Positions 8,096 to 17,361 of a stretch of 64,000 bases of DNA are shown piece after piece. Source of the DNA: Bradyrhizobium septentrionale (lineage in GTDB: Bacteria > Pseudomonadota > Alphaproteobacteria > Rhizobiales > Xanthobacteraceae); NCBI RefSeq assembly GCF_011516645.4, contig NZ_CP088285.1, positions 9,628,501-9,692,500 on the forward strand, read 5' to 3'. Below the pieces are notes generated by a model that was given only the letters and a program-made list of their open reading frames with translations, was not told the DNA's origin and did no database searches. The position numbers and the translations under genes were made by a program. Position 1 is the stretch's first letter. Every line of letters starts with the position of its first letter.

Positions 8096-9763
8096 ATGAT
8101 GAGACGCATTGCGCTGGCCGCAAGCCTCGTGATTCTTGCATCGTATGGTGCAAGCGCGCAGACCAACGAACAGTTGGTCAAGGGGGCGACTGATACATCG
8201 AACGTTCTCAATTATGGAATGGGCTACAATCTTCAGCGCTTCTCGCCGCTGAACCAGATCAACAAGGACACCGTCAAGAATCTGGTGCCGGTCTGGAATT
8301 ACAGTTTGAACGACGATCGCAGCGAGGAATCGCAGCCGCTCGTCTACCAGGGCGTCCTTTACGTCACCACCCACAGCGCCACGATCGCGGTCGACGCCAA
8401 GACCGGCAAGCAGATCTGGAAGACCAAGGTCGAGTATCCCGCCGAGACGCCGCGTATCGTCTGCTGCGGCATCATCAATCGCGGCGCGGCGCTCTATGAC
8501 GGCAAGGTGTTTCGCACCACCCTCGACGCCAACGTGATCGCGCTCGATGCCAAGACCGGCAAGGAGCTGTGGCGCGAGAAGGCCGCCGACATCAAGGAAG
8601 GCTACTCGATGACGGTGGCGCCGCTGGTCGCCGACGGCGTTGTCATCACCGGCATCTCGGGCGCCGAATTCGGCACCCGCGGCTTCATCGACGGCTGGGA
8701 CCCCGCGACCGGCAAGAAGCTCTGGCGTACCTATTCGATCCCGACGCCGGACGAGCCCGGCGGCGACACCTGGAAGGGCGATACCTGGAAGCTCGGCGGC
8801 GGATCGACCTGGATCACCGGCTCCTATGATGCCGAATTGAACACTGTGTATTGGGGCATCGGCAATCCCGGCCCGTTCAATTCGGCGGTGCGTCCGGGCG
8901 ACAACCTCTACACCTGCTCGGTGCTGGCGCTCGACCCGAAGACCGGCAAGATCAAGTGGCACTACCAGTTCTCGCCGAACAATCCGTTCGACTATGACTC
9001 GGTGGCCGAGATGGTGCTGGCCGATATGAATGTCGAGGGCAAGCCGACCAAGGTACTGATGGATGCCAACCGCAACGGCTTCTTCTACGTGCTCGATCGC
9101 ACCAACGGCAAGCTGCTCGCGGCCAATCCCTATGTGAAGGTCAATTGGGCCACCGGCATCGACATGAAGACCGGACGCCCGATCGAGACCGACGTCAGCA
9201 AGGATGCGCGTGACGGCAAGAAGGTCACCGTCTATCCGTCGATCCTCGGCGGCAAGAACTGGGAGCCGATGTCGTACAATCCGCAGACCGGCCTCGCCTA
9301 CGCCAACACGCTGGCGTTCGGCGGCAAGTACAAGGCCGAGCCGGTGACGTTCAAGCAGGGCGAGTGGTATCTCGGCATGGACCTCACTGATCCCTGGGAA
9401 TGGGGCACCGGACCGCGCGGCCATCTCAAGGCGATCGATCCGATGACCGGCAAGGCCAAGTGGGAAGCGCCGAGCGACATTCCGCGCTTCTCCGGCGTGC
9501 TCTCCACCGCCGGCGGTGTGGTGTTCTCCGGTCAGCTGACCGGCGAGTTCGAGGCGTTCGACGCCGACACCGGCAAGAAGCTCTGGCAGTTCCAGACCGG
9601 CTCCGGCATCGAAGGGCAGCCCGTCACCTGGCAGCAGGACGGCGTGCAGTATGTCGCTGTGACCTCGGGCTATGGCGGCGTCTACGCACTGTTCTCCGGC
9701 GACGAGCGGCTGGCGAAAGTGCCGCCCGGCGGGTCGCTGTGGGTCTTCGCGGTCAAGAACTGA
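8096..9763 (+). CDS. xoxF: Lanthanide-dependent PQQ methanol dehydrogenase XoxF
   Basis: A 555-residue periplasmic quinoprotein that oxidises methanol using PQQ and a lanthanide ion. The start at ATG 8096 follows a GGGAGGAG ribosome site and gives a signal peptide ending ASAQT. Eight beta-propeller blades are visible as repeated W-docking motifs such as DAKTGKQIWK and DADTGKKLWQF. The PQQ-stacking vicinal disulfide is CC at 123-124. Catalytic Asp299 lies in PFDYD, and the extra Asp301 two residues later is the lanthanide ligand that separates XoxF from calcium-type MxaF, which has Ala. The metal-ligand Asn is in GIGNPGPFNS. It is followed by xoxG and xoxJ. Confidence 0.96.
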   Translation: MMRRIALAASLVILASYGASAQTNEQLVKGATDTSNVLNYGMGYNLQRFSPLNQINKDTVKNLVPVWNYSLNDDRSEESQPLVYQGVLYVTTHSATIAVDAKTGKQIWKTKVEYPAETPRIVCCGIINRGAALYDGKVFRTTLDANVIALDAKTGKELWREKAADIKEGYSMTVAPLVADGVVITGISGAEFGTRGFIDGWDPATGKKLWRTYSIPTPDEPGGDTWKGDTWKLGGGSTWITGSYDAELNTVYWGIGNPGPFNSAVRPGDNLYTCSVLALDPKTGKIKWHYQFSPNNPFDYDSVAEMVLADMNVEGKPTKVLMDANRNGFFYVLDRTNGKLLAANPYVKVNWATGIDMKTGRPIETDVSKDARDGKKVTVYPSILGGKNWEPMSYNPQTGLAYANTLAFGGKYKAEPVTFKQGEWYLGMDLTDPWEWGTGPRGHLKAIDPMTGKAKWEAPSDIPRFSGVLSTAGGVVFSGQLTGEFEAFDADTGKKLWQFQTGSGIEGQPVTWQQDGVQYVAVTSGYGGVYALFSGDERLAKVPPGGSLWVFAVKN

Positions 9764-9776
9764 GCGCGGAGCGCAC

Positions 9777-10127
9777 GTGACTGAAAGAGTAACCCTGTTG
9801 ACGGCGGCGATCTTCGCCGCCGTCGCGGCGGCCTTGATCATGCTGATCCCGGCTGCCGCACAGCAAACCAGTGCAATCGATCTTTCCGGTCAGGCCGATC
9901 AGGGCAAGGTCACCTACGCCAAGAACTGCTCGCATTGCCATGGCCCCAACATGGTCAACTCCGGCACCATCACGCCGGACCTGCGCGCCTTCCCCGACGA
10001 CAAGACGCGCTTCGTGACGACCGTCAAGCAAGGCAAGAACGGCAAGATGCCGCCCTGGGTCGACATCCTGAACGAACAGGAGATCGCCGACGTCTGGGCC
10101 TTCGTGTCGAGCCGGAGGACGCCATGA
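9777..10127 (+). CDS. xoxG: Cytochrome c electron acceptor of XoxF
   Basis: A 116-residue class I cytochrome c. The start is GTG 9777 with GCGGAG upstream; it gives a signal-anchor (VTLLTAAIFAAVAAALIMLI) before the heme domain. Heme is bound at CSHCH (about residues 49-53), and the axial Met is likely in GKMPPW. It starts 13 bases after xoxF and its stop overlaps the xoxJ start (ATGA). It takes electrons from XoxF in the periplasm and passes them to the respiratory chain. It is shorter than the well-studied methylotroph XoxG, so the symbol rests mainly on synteny. Confidence 0.85.
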   Translation: MTERVTLLTAAIFAAVAAALIMLIPAAAQQTSAIDLSGQADQGKVTYAKNCSHCHGPNMVNSGTITPDLRAFPDDKTRFVTTVKQGKNGKMPPWVDILNEQEIADVWAFVSSRRTP

Positions 10128-11062
10128 GGGCTCTGCTTGCGGGCGCGGCGGCGGCTCTACTGCTCGCCGCGATGCCGGTGGCGCATGCCGCCGGCGACCC
10201 GCTCAAGGTATGTCTCGACGAGGATCTGCCGCCGCTGTCGGCGCATCATCGCGGCAAGCCGGACGCCGGCTTCGACGTGGCGCTCGCGCAGGCCATTGCC
10301 GAGCGGCTCGGACGGCCGCTCAAGATCCAGTGGTTCGAGAGCAAGCTCGACGAGGATTCGAGTCCCGCACTCGAAGCCAACGCGCTGCTGTCGGACGGAC
10401 GCTGCTCGCTGGTCGGTGGCTACGCCCTCACCACGGACTCGCTGAGGGTGCCCGGCGTCACGACGGCCAAGCTGCCGGACTTCGACGGCGCCACCCGCGA
10501 GGATCGGCGCCGGCGGATCCCGATCGGCGTGCTGGTGCCGAGCCGGCCCTACATCTACTCGCCGATGACCGTCGTGCTCGGTCCCAAGGCCAAGGACAAG
10601 CTCAAGGACCGCAAGATCACCGATATCGGCGATCTCGCCGGGCTTCGCCTCACGATCGAAAGCGGCACGCTCGGCGATGCCATCCTGATGACCTTCGACA
10701 AGGGCAAGCTGATCGACGACATCACCCACCTCGTTCCGGGGCGCAGCGACCTGCTGGGCGAGCTCGAGCGCGGCGAATTCGACGCCACGTTGCTCGACCT
10801 GCGCCGGTTCGACGCCTATCGCGCCGAGCATCCCGACACCGTGATCACGGCCTCCGGCTACTACTATCCGATCGGCGCCAACCGCGGCTACGTTGCGCTC
10901 GAAACCGACAAGGCGCTGCTGGATGCCGTCAACAAGGTGCTTGAGGATATGCAAAGCAAGGGCAGCATCGCCGAGCTTGGCCAGGCGGCCGGCCTCACCT
11001 GGCTCGCCCCGCGCGAACCGATCATCCTCGGCGATGTCTGGCTGAAGATCCTGAACCGCTGA
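10124..11062 (+). CDS. xoxJ: XoxJ-type periplasmic binding protein
   Basis: A 312-residue periplasmic protein with a signal peptide (MRALLAGAAAALLLAAMPVAHA). It has the fold of family 3 solute-binding proteins, with LKVCLDEDLPPLSAHH, GFDVALAQAIAERLGR and LRLTIESGTLGDAILM. No permease or ATPase follows, as is usual for XoxJ, which binds or activates XoxF and does not serve transport. The ATG at 10124 overlaps the xoxG stop by 4 bases. The xoxF-xoxG-xoxJ order is the standard arrangement. Confidence 0.88.
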   Translation: MRALLAGAAAALLLAAMPVAHAAGDPLKVCLDEDLPPLSAHHRGKPDAGFDVALAQAIAERLGRPLKIQWFESKLDEDSSPALEANALLSDGRCSLVGGYALTTDSLRVPGVTTAKLPDFDGATREDRRRRIPIGVLVPSRPYIYSPMTVVLGPKAKDKLKDRKITDIGDLAGLRLTIESGTLGDAILMTFDKGKLIDDITHLVPGRSDLLGELERGEFDATLLDLRRFDAYRAEHPDTVITASGYYYPIGANRGYVALETDKALLDAVNKVLEDMQSKGSIAELGQAAGLTWLAPREPIILGDVWLKILNR

Positions 11063-11078
11063 TGCGATCTGTGGCCTG

Positions 11079-11987
11079 CTATCGCAGATAGCTCGCCAGG
11101 TTCAGGCCCTGAATCTTGGCGATCGCCGAATAGGACGCCGTCAGCTGCGCCTGATAGGTCGAAAGCTGCGCCGTCACTGCCGCGACGTCGACGCTGGTGA
11201 GGTTGGTCGACAGGGTCTTTGCGAAATTCTGGTAGTCGCTCTGGTTGGTGCTGGCGGTCTCGATCTGCGACGCCGCTGTCGAAAGCTTCGCCTGCACCGT
11301 TGACGTCGCATCCAGCGCATCGCTGGCACGGTCGAGCGCCTGCGAGATATCGCTCGACGACAGCGTCGTGCTGTTGCCGACGTACTTCAGAAGCCGCATC
11401 ACCTGCTCGAAGGCCGGGTTGTCAGCCGTGACGCCGTAGGAAATCGACTGGCTGTCGGAGACGCGCACCGACGCGATCTCGCTGTCGCCCTTGTAGTAGC
11501 TGGCGTCTGATGTCGTCAGCGAGGCGGTGCCGGTGTCGAAGGTCGACAGATCCGCAGGGGCGGTGTCGGTGCGGGCGCCGCTGAAGACATATTCGCCGTC
11601 ATATTGCGTGTTGAGCAATCCCTGCATCTGCGAGATCGCCTGCTGGGCATAGTTGATCACCGACGCCGTCGCCGTGCTGCTGCCGGTGGTCGCCGCACTG
11701 AGCTGGGTCCGAAGCTGCGTGATGATATCGGTCACCGAGCCGACCGCCGAATACATCGCCTGCACCTTGTTGTCGGCGAGATTGCTGGCATCGATATAGG
11801 ACTGGGCACGCGTCACCGAGACCTGCAGATTGATGACACGCCCGGCGCCGGAGCCGTAACCGCCGAAATCCTCGGATTGCAGCCCCGAGGATTCCTGCAC
11901 CTGCTCGTTGGCCATCACCGCCTGCACCCGCAGCGCACTGGTGATCATCTGTTCCGACTGCGCAAAGGTAGCAACACGCATCATCAT
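11079..11987 (-). CDS. flgL: Flagellar hook-associated protein 3 FlgL
   Basis: A 302-residue junction protein joining hook to filament. The N-terminus MRVATFAQSEQM and the C-terminal SYSAIAKIQGLNLASYLR carry the paired D0/D1 helices shared with flagellin. The middle segment is rich in Ser, Thr and Ala, as expected. The frame begins with three Met codons and any of them may be used. It is the last gene of the minus-strand flagellar block and ends 16 bases from the convergent xoxJ. Confidence 0.88.
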   Translation of the reverse strand: MMMRVATFAQSEQMITSALRVQAVMANEQVQESSGLQSEDFGGYGSGAGRVINLQVSVTRAQSYIDASNLADNKVQAMYSAVGSVTDIITQLRTQLSAATTGSSTATASVINYAQQAISQMQGLLNTQYDGEYVFSGARTDTAPADLSTFDTGTASLTTSDASYYKGDSEIASVRVSDSQSISYGVTADNPAFEQVMRLLKYVGNSTTLSSSDISQALDRASDALDATSTVQAKLSTAASQIETASTNQSDYQNFAKTLSTNLTSVDVAAVTAQLSTYQAQLTASYSAIAKIQGLNLASYLR

Positions 11988-12003
11988 GATAACGCCCTCA
12001 CAC

Positions 12004-13779
12004 TCAGCTTGCGCTCATCGCAGTCATCAGCGCCGAGAACATGGCGTTGATGGTCGTGATGATCTGGGACGCGGCAGCGTATTTGTTCTGCAACGAGCTC
12101 AGATTCGCGCTTTCCTGGTCGAGGTTGACGCCGGACTGCGACGACAGCGAGCTCGCATAGGTCGACTGCGCGGTCTGCTTGGCGGTATAGGTCGCCGACG
12201 CCTGGGTCGCCTTGCTTGCGACGTTGGCGACGATCGCGGCCGCATAATCGGTGAACGAGCCGGTGGTGGCGCCGAGCCCGCCCGCCATGGCGAAATTGGT
12301 CGACCCCGTCAACGCGCTCGAGAGCGCGTTCACCACCGTCGCGGAGCCCGGCGACAGCACCGAACTTCCGACCGTCAGCGTGGACGACGCATCGAGCGTC
12401 GCCGTCGGCAGCGCCGCCGTGCCGTTGAGGATGTCGCTGCGGACCGCGATATCCGACGCGCCAGTCCCCGTGATCAGGTCATTGAGCCCGAAATAATCCG
12501 AAAACCCATCACCGGAACTGCCGACCGAGCTCGTCATCTCGTTGATGGCGACGCCGTTGCCGGACCCGGTCGCCGAGATCGACAAATGCCCGTTGGCATC
12601 GACCGACGCCGACAGGCCCGAGATGCCGTTGATCGCGGTGACAAGATCGCCGACCGTCGCGTAGGACGACAGATCAAGGTCCTTGTAGGACACGAGATTA
12701 CCGCTCTTGTCAGCAACCGCGACGCGCACCGTGCCGGTCGCCGACAGCGGCGTCGCGCTGCTCACGGTGGCGGTGCCGGTCAGGCTGGACGGCGGCGGCA
12801 CCGACGTGCCCTGGTTCGACACGGTGTTGACACTCGCGGCAAGCTGCTGGGCGAGCTGATCGAGCTGCGACTGTGCGGCCGGCAGCGTCTGGTCGCGCAA
12901 GGTGATCAGCGCGCTGACCTTGCCGGAAGAGATCTGCGAGGTGATGTCGACGCCGTTGACGGTGATACCGCTGAAGCCACTCGACGATCCTGCGCTGTAG
13001 GTCGTAGAAGCCGTGACGCTGGGCAGCGCCGTATAGCTCAACGGATGCGCCGTGCTGTCGACCAGCGCCTGCCCCGAACCGGTGTAAACCTGCAGATCAC
13101 CGGTCGACGTGGTGAAATAGCTCACATTCATCATCGACGCGAGGTCCTGCAGCGCGCTGTTGCGCTGGTCCTCCAGATCGGCGGTCGACTGCCCCGCTGC
13201 GGCCTGCTGCTTGATCTGCTTGTTGAGGTCGGAAATCTGCTGCAGATCGGAATTGATGTCGGTGACCGACGACGCGATATCCTGGTCGGCATTGGAGCGC
13301 AGCGTCTGGATGCCGCTCGAGGTCTGCTGCAGCTGTGTCGTGACCGCGGCAAGCGCGCTGACCGCGTTCGACTGCAGCGACGCGCTGCTCGGCGTGCTCG
13401 CCAGCGACGACAATGCCGATTCGAAGGCGGCGAGCGTGTTGGCAAGCGAGGTGCCCGTGGTGGAGCTGTCCCCGCTCGAGGTGCTGCCATAGAGCTGCTG
13501 GAGCTCGGTCAGAAAGCTGTTGGTGGTGTCGGCGGCGCCGAGATCGGAATCGGCCCCGACTAACGACTTCAGCAGCAGCTTGTCAACGGCGCTGGTGATC
13601 CCCGTGATCGTGACGCCGGTACCGACGCCGCCGGTGACGCTGGCGCTCTGGTTGGCGGTCTTCTCGGTGTAGCCCTTGGTGTCGGCATTCGAGATATTTG
13701 CCGAGGTCACGCTGATCTGCACCTGCGTGGCCGACAGCCCGCTGAATGCAATGCTTCGTGCAATATCGAGCGACGACAC
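12004..13779 (-). CDS. flgK: Flagellar hook-associated protein 1 FlgK
   Basis: A 591-residue hook-filament junction protein. The N-terminus SSLDIARSIAFSGLSATQVQ and NISNADTKGYTEK is the axial-protein rod/hook motif, and the C-terminus LDQESANLSSLQNKYAAASQ is the FlgK helix. The central part is Ser/Thr/Ala-rich variable sequence. It sits 16 bases before flgL in the transcription direction, and the likely chaperone gene precedes it. Confidence 0.93.
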   Translation of the reverse strand: MSSLDIARSIAFSGLSATQVQISVTSANISNADTKGYTEKTANQSASVTGGVGTGVTITGITSAVDKLLLKSLVGADSDLGAADTTNSFLTELQQLYGSTSSGDSSTTGTSLANTLAAFESALSSLASTPSSASLQSNAVSALAAVTTQLQQTSSGIQTLRSNADQDIASSVTDINSDLQQISDLNKQIKQQAAAGQSTADLEDQRNSALQDLASMMNVSYFTTSTGDLQVYTGSGQALVDSTAHPLSYTALPSVTASTTYSAGSSSGFSGITVNGVDITSQISSGKVSALITLRDQTLPAAQSQLDQLAQQLAASVNTVSNQGTSVPPPSSLTGTATVSSATPLSATGTVRVAVADKSGNLVSYKDLDLSSYATVGDLVTAINGISGLSASVDANGHLSISATGSGNGVAINEMTSSVGSSGDGFSDYFGLNDLITGTGASDIAVRSDILNGTAALPTATLDASSTLTVGSSVLSPGSATVVNALSSALTGSTNFAMAGGLGATTGSFTDYAAAIVANVASKATQASATYTAKQTAQSTYASSLSSQSGVNLDQESANLSSLQNKYAAASQIITTINAMFSALMTAMSAS

Positions 13780-13806
13780 GGCTAACTCCCTCCGGCGCGG
13801 ACCAGA

Positions 13807-14280
13807 TCAGGCCCGCACGTTGGTGCCATAGGACATCGCGGGCGTGACGCGACGGCCGCCGGCCCCGTAGGGCGACACATTGGCGATCTGCTCGCGGATC
13901 GCCTGCATGATCGCCTCGATCCGGCGGTTGCTGGCATCGATCGCCGCGCGCAGCCGCATCACGTTCTCGTCCATCGCCCCGCGGAGCTTCAGGATCCGGT
14001 CCATCAGCTGCTCGCGCAGCACGCGATCCTGGACGTTGAGGTTTGCGGTCTTGCCGACGGCCTCTGCCACGCACTGCTCGAACAAAGTGGCAAGCCGGTT
14101 CTTCTCGTCGACCTGCTTCAGGCGCGAGGCCGGCAGGCCCTTGGCGAGCTCGACGTTCTCCTCGTTGACGATCGCGATCAGATTGTCGATCAGCGCGATC
14201 AACGACCTCGCGCGCTCGTCATTGCCCGCGGGATTGATCTTGATGTTGCGTTCCGGTGTCATGTCATCGCTCCCGTTCAA
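13807..14280 (-). CDS. FlgN-like flagellar export chaperone
   Basis: A 157-residue, mostly helical protein with heptad-like stretches (LIALIDNLIAIVNEENVELA, then LREQLMDRILKLRGAMDENV). Its length and helical character, and its position directly before flgK and flgL, fit FlgN, the chaperone of those two proteins. Sequence similarity to enteric FlgN is not obvious by eye, so the call leans on context. It starts 1 base after the end of the preceding small gene. Confidence 0.65.
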   Translation of the reverse strand: MNGSDDMTPERNIKINPAGNDERARSLIALIDNLIAIVNEENVELAKGLPASRLKQVDEKNRLATLFEQCVAEAVGKTANLNVQDRVLREQLMDRILKLRGAMDENVMRLRAAIDASNRRIEAIMQAIREQIANVSPYGAGGRRVTPAMSYGTNVRA

Positions 14281-14281
14281 G

Positions 14282-14533
14282 CTAGTGTCCGCGACGCAGG
14301 GCGCGGACCGATTGTGCGCTGCGCCCGTACGCGGTGATCGCCGTTACCCGGACCGTGGCCCGGTTGAGTTCCTGGTCGAGCCGCGCGCATTCGCGCATCA
14401 GCTCGCCGCGCAATGTCTCCACATCGTCGAGCAGCGCAGTGAGCTGCGCCCGGTCGTTCGGCCGAACCGAAGCGGCCCTCGCCTTTAGCCGCCGAAGCCG
14501 GACCAGCAAGCGGTCATTCTTTGCGGTCATCAT
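14282..14533 (-). CDS. Small basic coiled-coil flagellar-operon protein
   Basis: An 83-residue basic helical protein (LLVRLRRLKARAAS, LLDDVETLRGELMRECARLD). Its start overlaps the flgE stop by 4 bases, and the FlgN-like gene follows after 1 base, so it is translationally embedded in the hook operon. A role as a second chaperone or assembly factor is possible. No named family is recognised. Confidence 0.6.
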   Translation of the reverse strand: MMTAKNDRLLVRLRRLKARAASVRPNDRAQLTALLDDVETLRGELMRECARLDQELNRATVRVTAITAYGRSAQSVRALRRGH

Positions 14534-15813
14534 CGCGACACCGCCGAGATCAGCGTATCGAACATCTTGTCGACGGTGGTGATCACTTGCGATGCCGCCG
14601 AATAGGCCTGCTGCGCTGAGATCATGTTGGAGAACTGGCCGCTGGTGTCGGTGGTGCTGGATTCCAGCTCGCTGCCGTAGATGGTTCCGGCACCGTTGCT
14701 CCCCGAAGTCTGCAGCGTGGCGTTGCCGGAGGCTGCCGTCGCGGAGTACATGCCGTCGCTGGCCGCGCTCAATCCGTTGGGATCGCTGAAGGTCGCGACC
14801 GCAATCTTGTAGATCGCGATCGTCTGCCCGTTGGAATAGGTCGCGTCGACCACGCCGCCCTTTCCGATCGAGATACTGCTGAGCTTGCCATAAGGCAGGC
14901 CGTCCGACGTGATGCTCGTGAGATCGACCGCTGGCGTGGTCTCGCCCGACGAATATTGCGTGAGGCCATCGGTCTTGCCGGCCGTACCGAGATTGAGCGC
15001 GATGGCAGTGGTGCCGGAACTGTCGGCCGCACCATCCTTCCAGCCGGTCACCGAGATTGTTGGCGGACTCGGCACCGTCGAGGCGAGCGAACCGTCGCTG
15101 TTGAAGGTGATATCCACCGTGTCGGTGATCGCGTTGGCACTGGCCGTACTGGAGTCCGACGCAAGCTTCGGCTGCTCGAAGCTGGCCTGCCAGGTATTGT
15201 CGGCGGTCTTCTTCCAGTCGATCTGGATCGTGCTCGCCGTGCCGAGCGAATCGTAGACCGTCATCGAGCTGTTGAAGGTCGCGTTGATGGCCGCATCGGC
15301 CGGCAGATTCGCCGCGACTGTGGTCTTGGTGGTGGCGCTGCCGCTGGTCGATGCCACCTGGGTGTTGATCGGCCCGAGGCTCGCGGCCGAGGCATTGCCA
15401 ACGATGTTGCCGTCAGCGTCGGTGCGCCAACCCTCGAGGTAATTGCCGTTGTTGACGAGATAGCCGGCGTTGTCGGTGGTGAACGCGCCGTTGCGCGTAT
15501 AGGAGGTGGTGCCGCCCGACGTCGCGTTGGTGGTGACGAAGAAGCCGCTGCCCTGGATCGCAACGTCGGTGGCGTTGGTGGTCGCGGCCAGCAATCCCTG
15601 CTGGGTGATGTTGGCGCGGCCGGACACCGTGACGCCGCCGGACGTATATGAGGTGGCGCTGTTCGACGCCGTCACCAGATCTTCGAACATCGCCGAGGTG
15701 GTCTTGTAACCCGTGGTATCGGCGTTGGAGATGTTGTCGGAAATCATTGCCAGCGACTGGCTCTGCGCATTGAGCGCCGAGATCGCCGAGGAAAGTGCAC
15801 CAGTGAGACTCAT
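14530..15813 (-). CDS. flgE: Flagellar hook protein FlgE
   Basis: A 427-residue hook subunit. The N-terminus SLTGALSSAISALNAQSQSL and NISNADTTGYKTTS is the FlgE signature. The C-terminus has SSTDTSGQFSNMISAQQAYS followed by VITTVDKMFDTLISAV, the conserved terminal helix. The Thr/Ser/Ala-rich middle is the surface domain. It starts 19 bases after flgD, whose product caps the growing hook. Confidence 0.95.
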   Translation of the reverse strand: MSLTGALSSAISALNAQSQSLAMISDNISNADTTGYKTTSAMFEDLVTASNSATSYTSGGVTVSGRANITQQGLLAATTNATDVAIQGSGFFVTTNATSGGTTSYTRNGAFTTDNAGYLVNNGNYLEGWRTDADGNIVGNASAASLGPINTQVASTSGSATTKTTVAANLPADAAINATFNSSMTVYDSLGTASTIQIDWKKTADNTWQASFEQPKLASDSSTASANAITDTVDITFNSDGSLASTVPSPPTISVTGWKDGAADSSGTTAIALNLGTAGKTDGLTQYSSGETTPAVDLTSITSDGLPYGKLSSISIGKGGVVDATYSNGQTIAIYKIAVATFSDPNGLSAASDGMYSATAASGNATLQTSGSNGAGTIYGSELESSTTDTSGQFSNMISAQQAYSAASQVITTVDKMFDTLISAVSR

Positions 15814-15832
15814 GATAATACTCCGGAAGCAA

Positions 15833-16501
15833 TCAGGACGTGACGCCGATGATGTTGGCGGCGCTGACGGGGACGCCGTTCACAAGCAACGAGGGCGTCG
15901 AGCCGGAGGCATCGATCCCGGTCACCGTTCCGGTCATCGTGGTGTAGCTGAGCAGCGAGTTTCCGGCGGCGTCGGTCGCGGTCACCTGGATCGTGTACTG
16001 GCCGCCATCGCTGAGCTGGGTGCCGCTCGTGGTCTGACCATTCCAGGTGAAGCTGTTTGAGCCGGCGTTTCCGGTCCCCTTGCCGCTCCACACCGTGTTG
16101 CCCGAAGAGTCCTGGATCGTGATCGCCACGTTGGAAGCGGCCGAGGTGAGCGAGTAACCGAAGGTCGCCGAACCATTGGTCAATTCCGCCGTGCTCGTCT
16201 TCGCCTCGACGGTGTGGCCAATATAGTTGACCGAGTTCAGCGTCACGAGACTCGAGAATGAACTCGCCAGCGACGTCATGCTGGCGTTGGTCGACTGCTG
16301 CTCGGTGAAGTTGGCGTAGGAGGTGAGCTGGTTGATGAAGTCGGTCGTGCTGGTGGCGTTCAGCGGATCCTGGTTCTGCAGCTCGCTGACGAGCAGGTTG
16401 AGAAAATCGGTCGAGCTCATCCCCATCGATGCGCTCGACGATGAACTCGACGAACTCGAGGCGGCGGAGGCTGCAGCAGAGGTTGCCGAGGAAACGGTCA
16501 T
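15833..16501 (-). CDS. flgD: Flagellar hook capping protein FlgD
   Basis: A 222-residue protein. The motif TDFLNLLVSELQNQDPLNAT near residue 30 is the FlgD N-terminal signature. The C-terminal half, with ITIQDSSGNTVWSGKGTGNA and DGGQYTIQVTATDAAGN, holds the FlgD tudor/immunoglobulin-like domain. It scaffolds FlgE assembly at the hook tip. It heads the hook gene run, with a 238-base gene-free stretch (16502-16739) upstream that may hold its promoter. Confidence 0.94.
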   Translation of the reverse strand: MTVSSATSAAASAASSSSSSSSSASMGMSSTDFLNLLVSELQNQDPLNATSTTDFINQLTSYANFTEQQSTNASMTSLASSFSSLVTLNSVNYIGHTVEAKTSTAELTNGSATFGYSLTSAASNVAITIQDSSGNTVWSGKGTGNAGSNSFTWNGQTTSGTQLSDGGQYTIQVTATDAAGNSLLSYTTMTGTVTGIDASGSTPSLLVNGVPVSAANIIGVTS

Positions 16502-16739
16502 GACAAGGCTCTCTTCGCCGCGGGCTAAGGCGGCGGAACGCGTTGGAACATTGGGATCGTGAAGTCGTTCGCAGATAAAACGGACGACGCGCCGATTTCA
16601 GGCGCGGATTCATCCGCGCGGAATCACTTGATTAATCGGCAGAATTTGCCGCGTCGGCTGCGGCTTCACGGCGCGCCGAGCGCGCGCAAGCGACCTGCCG
16701 CGGACACCGGGCCGCGGGCGCAAGAGAAATGTGGAGAGC

Positions 16740-17258
16740 CTAGAGCGAGAGGCTGATCGGCAGATCCGACTCGCCGAGCATCAATGCCGGCGGCGCCAAT
16801 GCGGGCAACAGGCAGAGGGCCAGCAACAGCGCGGGCAACACCTTGCCCTGCTGTGCCGCATCACCCGGAGCTTGCGCATCGTTCGGCTGATCCGCCGGCG
16901 CGGCCGGCTCGGAGGCCGTCTCTTGTGCTGTCTCTTGGGGCAGTTTCGCCGCGGCGGTCACGATGCGGTCGACAAGCCCCTTGGGCGCGCGAACCGGCGG
17001 CGCGGCAAGCGCCCGGCGTACCGCGCTCGCCTCTTCATAGAGCGTCCGCGCCTCGGCCGAGGATGCGAGGAGTTGGACGGCGGCAAGACGTTGATCGTCG
17101 GGCCAGCGGGACAGATCCTCCCCCAGCCGGTCGATCAGGTCTTCGAATGTCGCAACGTCCATCGCGCGCGCAGATCCAGCCTCGTCGCCAAGGCTGTCAT
17201 AAAGCATTCGCGGGACGGCGGAAATCAATTTCCGCCGGCGTGGCGCCAGGTCCAGCAT
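16740..17258 (-). CDS. Anti-sigma-like single-pass membrane protein
   Basis: Up to 172 residues. ATG 17162 (MDVATFEDLIDRLGEDLSRW) is a good alternative start because the conserved-looking part begins there. It has a helical N-terminal segment with LIDRLGEDLSRWPDDQR, a Pro/Ala/Gln linker and one membrane helix (LPALLLALCLLPALAPPAL) near the end. In rhizobia such proteins sit next to ECF sigma factors and periplasmic metal-sensor proteins. Here the ECF gene is 3.3 kb upstream with filament genes between. An anti-sigma role is inferred, not shown. Confidence 0.55.
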   Translation of the reverse strand: MLDLAPRRRKLISAVPRMLYDSLGDEAGSARAMDVATFEDLIDRLGEDLSRWPDDQRLAAVQLLASSAEARTLYEEASAVRRALAAPPVRAPKGLVDRIVTAAAKLPQETAQETASEPAAPADQPNDAQAPGDAAQQGKVLPALLLALCLLPALAPPALMLGESDLPISLSL

Positions 17259-17361
17259 GGTGTCCGTCCGGAGGCTATTTTCCCCACCAGGACGCCTTCC
17301 CCCGGGCGTCCTGCACCGCCGGCGAAGCGGTCTCGCCGGGCGATTCGTGCCTCAGCCGCGG

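Noticed and set aside
8081..9841. 586-codon open frame on the strand opposite xoxF
   Set aside because: It mirrors xoxF exactly in a GC-rich gene and has no recognisable domain; it is a codon-bias shadow.
11908..13563. 551-codon open frame opposite flgK and flgL
   Set aside because: Arg-rich composition with no motif; flgK on the other strand is certain.
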